DNA from: Segniliparus rugosus ATCC BAA-974
GTDB lineage: Bacteria; Actinomycetota; Actinomycetes; Mycobacteriales; Mycobacteriaceae
Direction: 5' to 3'
DNA length: 64,000 nt
NCBI RefSeq assembly: GCF_000185725.2
Contig: NZ_KI391954.1
Location: forward strand, 1-64,000
The position numbers and the translations under genes were made by a program. This document shows positions 54,120 through 61,220 of this stretch, in pieces; position 1 is the first letter of the stretch; every line of letters begins with the position of its first letter. The notes below the pieces were generated by a model, which worked only from the letters and a program-made list of their open reading frames with translations, was not told the origin of the DNA and did no database searches.

Positions 54120-54431
54120 ATGTCAGGAAAAATGAGTTCGAGCGCGGATGCCATGCTCCAGCACGCGGCGCAGACGCAGGCGATGGCCGCGCAGCTCGCC
54201 GGCGCGAGCGCGTTCGACCCGAGCATGTTCCAAGCTCCGATGATGGCCGGCCTCGGCCCGATCGGCGCGCCTTTCGTCGCCGCGTACATGGCGGCAACGA
54301 CGAACCACATGGCGAGCACGGCTGAGCTGATCGCCTGCATGGAGGCGCACAGCGCCGCCGTTCAAGCTTCCTCGCAGGCGTACTCCGACACCGAGAGCAG
54401 CAGCTCGGACGGCTTCAAGAGCTTGATCTGA
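54120..54431 (+). CDS. EspC/EspF-like small ESX substrate (103 aa)
   Basis: A 103-residue protein, the size of EspC and EspF. The chain is helical, Met/Ala-rich, and ends AYSDTESSSSDGFKSLI, which matches the EspC/EspF C-terminal layout (AY/IYSEAD...) and supplies a YxxxE secretion motif (YSDTE). In ESX-1 these pair with EspA and EspE; here the partner could be the 522-residue protein 11 bases downstream. The upstream region (53875-54119) is divergent from the Rv3446c-like gene and contains a CATAAT box near 54017, but no clear -35. Confidence 0.6.
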   Translation: MSGKMSSSADAMLQHAAQTQAMAAQLAGASAFDPSMFQAPMMAGLGPIGAPFVAAYMAATTNHMASTAELIACMEAHSAAVQASSQAYSDTESSSSDGFKSLI

Positions 54432-54442
54432 GGCTTGACCCG

Positions 54443-56011
54443 ATGGCGAACGCGAACTCTCCTTTCTTCGACGGTGGGGTCATTGGCTCCGGGCCAGACG
54501 ACCTGCTCGGAGGCGAGGACTACAACCTCTGGGACGACACGGGCGCGAATGCGTCCCCCGCCCCTACGTCTGCCGCCATCCCGGATGTGATCGGAGCGGA
54601 TCAGCAGAGCACCGAGGCCGCCTCGAATTCGGTGGACCTCGGGGCGACCGGAGACCTTGGGGCAAAGGCTCCCGAGCCGGCTGAGAAGGTCGGGGACGTC
54701 ATGAGCGGCCTGCATGACGACGACCATAAGAAGGACAAGAAAGACGACTCGCTGGAACTGGGCGACGGCAAGGACGACAAGAAGGACGCCGACGCCCCGG
54801 TCTCAGACATCAACAACGCGGTCGGAGCTCCCCCGGCGTCGAACTTCGACCCGATGGGCCTCTTGCAGCCGCTCATGCAGCTCGGACAGCTCTTCGGCCA
54901 AGCTCCGCAGCAGATGATGCAGATGCCGCAGCAGATGATGCAGCCGCTGCAGCAGATGATGCAGCAGATGCCGCAGCAGATGCAATCGCTCATGGGGCAG
55001 ACCCAGGGGGGCGGCGGCAGCGGCGGCTGGCAAGGCTCCGCTTCCGACTCCGCCATGGGGCATATGGGGCAAATGGGCGACACCGCTGAATCGAACAGTC
55101 AGGACATGGGGGAGCTGCTCAGCACCGCGAAAGAGGCTGGAGAGAAGGGCGAGCAGGCGGCCAAGAAGCAGGAAGACGCTATGCAGGAGGGCCAGGAGGG
55201 AAACCAGCAAGCCCAGCAAGGCACGCAAAGCATGAACCCAGCCCAGATCAGCGCTGGTGTGGCGAAGGTCAACGGAGCGACAGGCAAGGCTGTCGCAAAC
55301 GCAACGCAACACGCCGGTGAGATGTCCGAGCTCGCGGGGAAAGCTTCGGAGAAGGCTATGCCGAAGCAGCCGCCGGACATCAGCAAGCTCATGGGGCCGT
55401 TGCAGAGCATGATGCAGATGCCGATGCAGATGCTGCAGCAGGCTCCGCAGATGCTCCAAGGGCTGATGCAGATGCCGCAGCAGATGATGCAGGGCGGTAT
55501 GCAGGCGATGCAGGGGCTGATGCAGGCGGCGGGCAAAGGCGGCGCGGGCAATCCCGCCGCGGAGGGGCTGGATGACAGCCTCAAGGACGGCGGCAAGCTG
55601 GACGGCACCATCGACTCGACCGCGAATATCGGCGGGCTCGGCGGCGGTGGGCTTGGCGGCATCGGCGGCGGTGGCGGCGGAGGCCACGAGCGCGCGCTCT
55701 CCGCCGCCGGCGGGAGCGCCAATATGGGGGGCGGCTCCAGTTCTGGCGGCGGCCCTGGCGGCATCGGCGGCGGAGCGTCGAGCGCTGGCAGCTCTTCGCT
55801 CAGCACTCGGCCTGCGGGCATGGGCGGCGGTGGCGGCATGGGTATGATGCCCCAGCATCACGGCGCGGGCGAGAGCAAGAGCGGCTCCAAAGTTCCGGAC
55901 TACCTCAAGGGCTCGGTCCTGGGCCAGAGCCAGCTCGGGGACATCCCGCAGGTCGCCCCGTCGGTGCTCGGCGCTCCGCACGAGGGCGAAGGCGAATCCG
56001 TGCACGGCTGA
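54443..56011 (+). CDS. Met/Gln/Gly-rich Esp-like protein (522 aa)
   Basis: I do not recognise the family. In order: an acidic N-terminus (1-75); a charged stretch with DDDHKKDKKDD (about 93-115); a Met/Gln-rich block of QQMMQMP-type repeats (154-183); a Glu/Lys/Gln-rich helical middle; a second Met/Gln block (about 320-360); a Gly/Ser/Ala-rich region; and a short C-terminus with VPDYLKGSVLGQSQLGDIPQ. No signal peptide or membrane helix. PPE68 of ESX-1 has a milder version of the same Gln/Met motif, and the PPE protein at 56787 has a long one. Its place after the EspC/F-like gene suggests a co-secreted EspA/EspE-position partner; that is inference. Confidence 0.75.
   Translation: MANANSPFFDGGVIGSGPDDLLGGEDYNLWDDTGANASPAPTSAAIPDVIGADQQSTEAASNSVDLGATGDLGAKAPEPAEKVGDVMSGLHDDDHKKDKKDDSLELGDGKDDKKDADAPVSDINNAVGAPPASNFDPMGLLQPLMQLGQLFGQAPQQMMQMPQQMMQPLQQMMQQMPQQMQSLMGQTQGGGGSGGWQGSASDSAMGHMGQMGDTAESNSQDMGELLSTAKEAGEKGEQAAKKQEDAMQEGQEGNQQAQQGTQSMNPAQISAGVAKVNGATGKAVANATQHAGEMSELAGKASEKAMPKQPPDISKLMGPLQSMMQMPMQMLQQAPQMLQGLMQMPQQMMQGGMQAMQGLMQAAGKGGAGNPAAEGLDDSLKDGGKLDGTIDSTANIGGLGGGGLGGIGGGGGGGHERALSAAGGSANMGGGSSSGGGPGGIGGGASSAGSSSLSTRPAGMGGGGGMGMMPQHHGAGESKSGSKVPDYLKGSVLGQSQLGDIPQVAPSVLGAPHEGEGESVHG
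54905..54990 (+). repeat. Met/Gln codon repeat block in the 522-residue protein
   Basis: Near-tandem CCGCAGCAGATGATGCAG-type units encode QQMMQMPQQMMQPLQQMMQQ; a second similar block lies at about 55399-55520. Confidence 0.75.
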
Positions 56012-56440
56012 CCAAAAATGGTAAGATCATCTCTGTGGCCGGGGTTCGCTTCGGCTCGAGAACAACTGTACAGTTCATGGGGGTGCTCTTCAGTGAGTAT
56101 TCCCAGTTCAAGCCAGGGAAGGGCGAGCGAACCGAGGGGCTCGAAAAAGTTCAAAATTTTTTGAGCGATAGGGAACCTACGAGGCAGTGGGTGCGTCTAA
56201 GTAAGCAGAACGCCAGGAAGCGAGGCCGAAGGCCGATCGGAGCGGCGATCAGCATAAAGACGCTCGTGAGCAACGAGACCTGGTCGAGTGAGGGCGAGAG
56301 ATCGCTCGAACGAGACCTGTGCTGACAGTTGGACACAGAGCGAGCGACAATGGTGTCACCGCGAAAGCGCTAGGCAACAACAGGCTTTTTGCGCCAAACC
56401 AGGCGCGGACCGCCGCAACCATTGGAAAGGCACCTAACTT
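56012..56440 (+). promoter_or_regulatory. 429-base region upstream of the PE-PPE-esx genes
   Basis: No convincing gene. It contains a TAAGAT box (56022-56027) 7 bases before a GTG (56035) that opens a 96-codon frame to 56325 with atypical codon use; a perfect 12-bp palindrome AACTGTACAGTT (56064-56075); and an AT hairpin (56139-56148 with 56157-56166). GC content is lower than in the flanking genes. Presumably the control region of the PE operon. Confidence 0.45.
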
Positions 56441-56740
56441 ATGTTCGTGAACGTCGAACCCGAGGCGATTACCGCCGCAGCCGCCACCCTTGAGGGCCTC
56501 AGCATGAAGCTCCAGGCTATGGTCGCCGCCGCGTCGGGGCCGCTGCAGGACATCGCTCCCGCAGGTTTCGAGGATGTCTCTATCTTCGCCTCCGCCCAGC
56601 ACATGTTCAACTCGGACAACTTCCTCATGATGGCCGAGCAGTCCATCTTGGAGCTGCAGCGACTGATCATCGCCCTGAACGAGCACGCCATGCAGTACAC
56701 CGCGCAGGACGCTGGCAACGCGGCGACCTTCGGCGTCTAA
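56441..56740 (+). CDS. PE-family protein (99 aa)
   Basis: A 99-residue PE protein. It begins MFVNVEPEAITAAAATLEGL, with the Pro-Glu at residues 7-8, forms two helices without a C-terminal extension, and ends with the YxxxD secretion motif as YTAQD near residue 87. PE proteins pair with PPE partners and leave through ESX systems. GGAAAGG serves as ribosome binding site. The PPE gene follows after 46 bases. Confidence 0.85.
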   Translation: MFVNVEPEAITAAAATLEGLSMKLQAMVAAASGPLQDIAPAGFEDVSIFASAQHMFNSDNFLMMAEQSILELQRLIIALNEHAMQYTAQDAGNAATFGV

Positions 56741-56786
56741 GCGCAATGGTGGAATTCGGGTATCGGAAAGCGAGGAGGTGACGTAA

Positions 56787-58259
56787 ATGCTCATGGACGC
56801 GACCGGCGCGTTGCCGGAATGGCTGCGGGCTTTGTTCGACGGCAGCTATGTGAAAAGCATGCCGATGATGGCGGCGAGCATGGCCTGGCTGGAAATGGGC
56901 CAAGAGCTCGAAGAGATGAGCGCGGAATTCGTTTCCGTCCTTTCTTTCCTCGAAGCGGCATGGCAGGGCACGGCCTCGATGGCTGCTGTCACGAAGTCCA
57001 TGCCGTACGCGCTGTGGATGGCGACGGCGGGCATGGAGTGCGTCGGAAACAGCACGATGTGCGCCGCGCAGGGCATGAATTACGAGACCGGCGACGGCGA
57101 TATCCCTCAGCTCGAGGAAATCATCACCACGCGGCAGACGCTCCTTTCCTCGTACGCCGCGAACGCGGCGGCTTGGGGCATGCTCTCCGGTTACGTCGCA
57201 GCGTGCGAGGAAGAGATGGAGCGGTGCACGTTCCAGACGATATCCGGTTTTTCGGCGTACGACGCCGCGACGCAGGGCACCTCGCAGGAGTTCGAGTTCA
57301 CTCCGTCTCCGTTGATCACTTCGGTCGGGTTCCAGAGCGAGACGATGTTCGCGGCCTCCATGGCCGAGACGATGGCCCGCGCCGCCGCGGGCGTCGCCTC
57401 GGCTGCGGAGGTGGACATGATCCTCGCGGAGGCGACCGCCCAGGTCGCGAAGAATCTCGCGCTCGCCCCGGAGCGGATGATCACGCCGTACATGGCCGAC
57501 GCCATGGGCATGTTCAACATCGCGCAGGGCAACGAGCATATGGGCTTGAACGCGCAAATCCACGAGATGGAGGCGCGCGAGCAAGAGAAAAAAGGCGAGA
57601 CAAAAAGCCAAGACGTTTCCCAAATGGGCCAGCAGGTCATGCAGCAGGGCCAGCAAATCGGCTCCCAAATCATGCAGGGCGTCAGCCAGATGCTCAACAT
57701 GGGGCAGCAGACGGGCCAGCAGGTCATGCAGCAGGGCCAGCAGGCCATCCAGCAGGGTGTGCAACAAGGCCAGCAGATCGGGCAGCAGATCATGCAGATG
57801 GCGGGCCAAATGGGTCAGCACGGCGCGCAGTCGTCCTTTGCCAACCCGGCGCTCACCGGCCAGTACGCCAGCGGTTACTCCGCCGGTTTCGGCGGAGCGA
57901 TGACCTCGCCGATGGGCGCCGGATCGGGCGCGGGCGGCATTAGGGTGCCTTCGGGCTGGGGCGGTTCCGCTCCTTCGCTCGGGCTCGGCGTGCCCGGCAT
58001 GACCGGTATGAAGCTGGACGCCGGGGCGATGCGCGGAGCAGCAACTGCCGCCCAAGCGGCAGCGGGCAGCAGTCTCAGCGGCGGTGGTTCTGGCATGGGA
58101 AGCGGCGTGCAAGGCATCGCTCAAGCCGCGCAGAAAAAGCAAACTCAGGAAGAACAAGAAGAAGAGCAGAATCGTCAATATCAAATTCCTGAGCAATTCG
58201 CGGATGGACGTGTCGTCACCCCTCCGGTGATCGGCGCCTCCGAGCGGGCAAGGGCCTAA
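56787..58259 (+). CDS. PPE-family protein with Met/Gln-rich repeat tail (490 aa)
   Basis: A 490-residue PPE-type protein. The N-terminal about 170 residues follow the PPE helical plan (LPEWLRALFDG, AASMAWLEMGQELEEMSAEF, AAWQGTAS as the WxG-like turn), but the name-giving Pro-Pro-Glu is replaced by Leu-Pro-Glu (residues 10-12). Residues 280-345 are Met/Gln/Gly repeats of the kind QQVMQQGQQIGQQ, then a Gly/Ser/Ala-rich region and a charged tail. The ribosome binding site is GAGGAGGTG. It lies between PE and esxB, the position of PPE68 in ESX-1. Confidence 0.82.
   Translation: MLMDATGALPEWLRALFDGSYVKSMPMMAASMAWLEMGQELEEMSAEFVSVLSFLEAAWQGTASMAAVTKSMPYALWMATAGMECVGNSTMCAAQGMNYETGDGDIPQLEEIITTRQTLLSSYAANAAAWGMLSGYVAACEEEMERCTFQTISGFSAYDAATQGTSQEFEFTPSPLITSVGFQSETMFAASMAETMARAAAGVASAAEVDMILAEATAQVAKNLALAPERMITPYMADAMGMFNIAQGNEHMGLNAQIHEMEAREQEKKGETKSQDVSQMGQQVMQQGQQIGSQIMQGVSQMLNMGQQTGQQVMQQGQQAIQQGVQQGQQIGQQIMQMAGQMGQHGAQSSFANPALTGQYASGYSAGFGGAMTSPMGAGSGAGGIRVPSGWGGSAPSLGLGVPGMTGMKLDAGAMRGAATAAQAAAGSSLSGGGSGMGSGVQGIAQAAQKKQTQEEQEEEQNRQYQIPEQFADGRVVTPPVIGASERARA
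57620..57815 (+). repeat. Met/Gln-rich repeats in the PPE protein
   Basis: CAGCAGGTCATGCAGCAGGG-type units recur at 57631 and 57718 with degenerate copies between and after, encoding GQQVMQQGQQ and GQQIGQQIMQ variants. Confidence 0.8.
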
Positions 58260-58288
58260 TCGGAGCGATTTCTAATGAAAGATTTCCG

Positions 58289-58317
58289 TTGACGAAAGGA
58301 AGGCGGTTTGCTAGAAT
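58289..58317 (+). promoter_or_regulatory. SigA-type promoter of esxB-esxA
   Basis: TTGACG (58289-58294), 17 bases, TAGAAT (58312-58317): the best -35/-10 match in the window. The transcript would start near 58324, about 200 bases before esxB. Confidence 0.75.
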
Positions 58318-58323
58318 TTCTTG

Positions 58324-58524
58324 AACGGATGTGCCGAATAAGATCGGCACGAAAGGGTAAATAAAACGGTACGTGAATGTGTCCCGATCTTGCGTCGGGG
58401 GTACCAGTGGACGGGAATGTTCATAACGACAGCACGCAAGAAAAACAACACAGACGGTCAGGCTCGAAGCTAAACCCGGCTAGGGCATCCCGACCTTATT
58501 TCCGAATTATTGGAGGAAACAGAA
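58324..58524 (+). promoter_or_regulatory. Long structured 5' leader of esxB-esxA
   Basis: About 200 bases of leader without a gene. A hairpin GTGCCGA/TCGGCAC with a 6-base loop (58331-58350) lies right after the start site, and a second, CCCGA/TCGGG (58383-58399), follows. No known riboswitch consensus was recognised. Confidence 0.45.
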
Positions 58525-58824
58525 ATGGCAGCAGTTAATCTGCAGGACGCGACAATCCTGAGCCAGGCCGCCTCGTCGTTCGAGGAGCACCACCAGCAGT
58601 ACAACGCGCTGAACGCTCAGCTTCAGGGCCTCGTGGACGACGCGCAGGGGCAGTGGCGCGGCGCGGCTGCGGGTTCGTTCGCGACCTCCGCGAACAAGTG
58701 GCACGAGGCCAGCGCGGCGATTGCCCAGATCCTGAACGACATCCAGGAGAACCTGCAGAGCTCCGGCGTCGACTACGAGCGCGTTGAGGAAGAGCAGGCC
58801 GCTGCTCTCGACCTGCACTGGTGA
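58525..58824 (+). CDS. esxB: EsxB (CFP-10)-like WXG100 protein
   Basis: A 99-residue WXG100 protein with WRG near residue 44 between two helices. The C-terminal tail GVDYERVEEEQAAALDLHW closely parallels the CFP-10 tail (GVQYSRADEEQQQAL...), including YxxxE as YERVE, so it is the EsxB partner that carries the secretion signal read by EccC. GGAGG ribosome binding site 8 bases before ATG 58525. It precedes esxA by 78 bases. Confidence 0.9.
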   Translation: MAAVNLQDATILSQAASSFEEHHQQYNALNAQLQGLVDDAQGQWRGAAAGSFATSANKWHEASAAIAQILNDIQENLQSSGVDYERVEEEQAAALDLHW

Positions 58825-58902
58825 TCTCGGATCTTCGCGGTCGCTTTTCAACTTTCAAGACATTCATCAACGCAACCTTAAGTAGATTGGGAAAGTAATA
58901 CT

Positions 58903-59193
58903 ATGGGAGACATCGCATACGACTTCGGTCATATCCAGGAGCTTGCTCAGCAGATCCAGACCGTTTCGAGCCAGATCGAGGGCCTGCTCGGCGAGATCGA
59001 CACCGAGGTTCAGAAGCTGGCCTCCGGCTGGGAAGGCGAGGCCCAGGCGACTTGGCACACGCTTCAGACGAAGTGGGGCCACGAGGCTGACGACCTCAAA
59101 GGCACGCTGCACGACCTCAGCGCCAAGGTCGGCCAGGCTGGCGAGGCCATGCAGCATGCTGAGGCCGCGATCGGCAACAAGTTCCAGCCGTAA
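58903..59193 (+). CDS. esxA: EsxA (ESAT-6)-like WXG100 protein
   Basis: A 96-residue WXG100 protein with WEG at residues 45-47. The run YDFGHIQELAQQIQTVSSQI and the later LQTKWGHEADDLKGTL follow the ESAT-6 pattern (NFAGIEAAASAIQ..., VQQKWDATATEL). It has no YxxxD tail, as expected for the EsxA partner that forms a 1:1 dimer with EsxB. A strong terminator follows 17 bases after its stop. Confidence 0.92.
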   Translation: MGDIAYDFGHIQELAQQIQTVSSQIEGLLGEIDTEVQKLASGWEGEAQATWHTLQTKWGHEADDLKGTLHDLSAKVGQAGEAMQHAEAAIGNKFQP

Positions 59194-59209
59194 TCGCCTG
59201 CACTTACGC

Positions 59210-59254
59210 AGTGTGCCCCGTCCCGCGTCTGCGGGACGGGGCACACTTGTTTTT
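59210..59254 (+). terminator. Intrinsic terminator after esxB-esxA
   Basis: A perfect 17-bp stem (59210-59226 with 59231-59247), 4-base loop, then TGTTTTT. It separates the substrate genes from eccB. Confidence 0.9.
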
Positions 59255-59281
59255 AGGCTGGTGAAGACATCTGATCCCCAC

Positions 59282-59309
59282 TTGACCGGCAGAGAGGATT
59301 GGGTACGAT
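59282..59309 (+). promoter_or_regulatory. Promoter of eccB-eccC
   Basis: TTGACC (59282-59287), 16 bases, TACGAT (59304-59309), lying between the esxA terminator and eccB. It would give the secretion machinery its own transcript. Confidence 0.6.
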
Positions 59310-59436
59310 AGACCTACGCGCAGCGCGAGCTGTGACGGGCAGTGGGGTCATGCGGCCGGTATGGGCATAGACCTGGTTGAAGAGGGCCTGCGGGGCGAGC
59401 ACCAGCGAGGACCAGGGAAGAAAGAAGGCCGGACGA

Positions 59437-61146
59437 TTGTCTGACAAAGAGGAATCGGGCGGAATCCGCAGCTATGCTCGGAATCTCACCACTCGGAGCC
59501 AGGTCAATGGTTATCGCTTTTTGCTCAGCCGTATGGAACACGCCATTGTCCGTCGGGACATTCGAATGCTGCACGACCCGATGCGCTCGCAATACCGCTC
59601 CTTGATGGTCGGCATGGTCCTTGGCGTTCTCGTCCTCGCCGGATGCGGCATTTGGGCGTATTTCAGCCCGAACCGTCTGATCAAGCAAGAGCAGGACACG
59701 TTCATTTCCGGGCGCGATTCCGGCGCCCGGTACGTCATGGTGAACGGCAAGCTGCACCCCGTGCTCAACGCGGTCTCGGCCTGGCTGATCACGGGCAAGA
59801 AAGTGGCTCCGGTGTCGGTGAAGGAGACCGAGCTGGGCAAGTACTCGCGCGGCCCGCTGGTCGGCATCGTGGGGGCTCCGGACTCGATCATGGGGGGCAC
59901 CTCGACCACGAAGTCGGAGTGGTCGATCTGCGACACGACGATGGTCGGCATCGGATCGAGGACGCAGCAGGAAAACCCGCCGAGATCCACCAAGGTTCCG
60001 GAGTACCCGGAGGGGAGCATCGAACTCTCCATCGTCGAGGGCCAGGCGCGAGGGGCCGTGCTGCCGCCCGACTCCGCGTTCCTTGTCGCGTACAACGGCA
60101 AGAACTATTTGGTCTACGGGGACGGCAAACGAGCCGAGATCAACCTCGACCCGCAGCCGAACCTTGGCGACGAGCAGCGCAGCCGCGAGCAAGCTGCCGC
60201 GAACAACGCGGTGATGTCCGCCTACCAGCTCACGGAATACCGCAAGCAGGACATCACCAAGCAGCAGCATTTCCCGAGGCAGATCAGCGACGGTCTGTTC
60301 AACTCGCTCGAGGAGCTCAAACCGATCGTCCCGCCCGAGATCCCGCACCGGGGCGACCCTCCGCCCCAGGCGCTCGGCGTGAGCAACATCCTGGTGGGCA
60401 CCGTGGTCAAATCCCGGAGCACGACCAGCAACGAGGACCAGTTCTACGTCATCGAGTCCACTGGCTACCAGCCGATCACGCGGGCGATGGCCGATCTCAT
60501 CCGCAACTCCAGCGACCAGATCGGCACGGACATCAAGGTGTTGCAGCCCAGCGAGCTCAACCGCCTCCAGATCGCGCACGAGCTGGACGTCGACTGGTAC
60601 CCGCCGGTGCCGCCGAAGATCCTCGATCCGAAGGCTTCTCCGGTGATTTGCTACAACTGGTCGAAGTCGAGGGGCGAGGCGCAGAGCAAGGCGCGCCTGT
60701 TCATGGGCAGCAAGGAGCCGATTCCGGCGAACGGAGATCCGGTCGAGCTGGCTTCCGCGGACGGCGGCGAGACGGTCGACGCGCAAGGCGTGCACCATAA
60801 CAACGGGATCGACAAGGTGTACGTCCAGCCGGGAACTGGCTTTTTCGCCCAGGGCATCGGGATCGCGCCGAACAACGAGAAGCACGGGAGCATCTTCTAC
60901 GTCGCGGACACGGGGGTGCGTTTCGGCATCCAGAGCCTCTCCGACGCGTCCGCATTAGGCCTTCCCGCGTCCAGCGCGGGGGACGGCTCGGTGGGGCTGC
61001 CTGTGCCGTGGAGCATCCTCGGGAAACTGCCGCAGGGTCCGACATTGTCCCGCGCCGACGCGCTGGTGGAGCTGGACTCGGCTGTGCCGGCCAACAACCC
61101 CGCGCCGTTGTATGTGCCGCAGCAGAGCGGCAAACAAGGCGGATAG
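59437..61146 (+). CDS. eccB: ESX core membrane protein EccB
   Basis: A 569-residue EccB. The conserved N-terminus LTTRSQVNGYRFLLSRMEHA and RRDIRMLHDPMRSQYRS precedes one transmembrane helix (about 55-76) and a large periplasmic domain with GKLHPVLNAVSAWLITG and WSICD; two cysteines fit the EccB disulfide. EccB is an ATP-hydrolysing, periplasm-facing subunit of the ESX membrane complex. TTG 59437 gives the usual start (MSDKEESGG) and is preferred to the longer frame at 59377. eccC follows after 74 bases. Confidence 0.93.
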   Translation: MSDKEESGGIRSYARNLTTRSQVNGYRFLLSRMEHAIVRRDIRMLHDPMRSQYRSLMVGMVLGVLVLAGCGIWAYFSPNRLIKQEQDTFISGRDSGARYVMVNGKLHPVLNAVSAWLITGKKVAPVSVKETELGKYSRGPLVGIVGAPDSIMGGTSTTKSEWSICDTTMVGIGSRTQQENPPRSTKVPEYPEGSIELSIVEGQARGAVLPPDSAFLVAYNGKNYLVYGDGKRAEINLDPQPNLGDEQRSREQAAANNAVMSAYQLTEYRKQDITKQQHFPRQISDGLFNSLEELKPIVPPEIPHRGDPPPQALGVSNILVGTVVKSRSTTSNEDQFYVIESTGYQPITRAMADLIRNSSDQIGTDIKVLQPSELNRLQIAHELDVDWYPPVPPKILDPKASPVICYNWSKSRGEAQSKARLFMGSKEPIPANGDPVELASADGGETVDAQGVHHNNGIDKVYVQPGTGFFAQGIGIAPNNEKHGSIFYVADTGVRFGIQSLSDASALGLPASSAGDGSVGLPVPWSILGKLPQGPTLSRADALVELDSAVPANNPAPLYVPQQSGKQGG

Positions 61147-61220
61147 CGGCGCGCGGTCGGGGCGCGTCCTGCGGCACGAAATCTTAGAGGCGGCGAATGT
61201 GAGAAGCGAGGAAGTAACGA

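Noticed and set aside
58324-58524. Leader of esxB-esxA as a known riboswitch (c-di-AMP, cobalamin, SAM)
   Set aside because: The conserved core sequences of these classes could not be recognised by eye; only local hairpins are supported.
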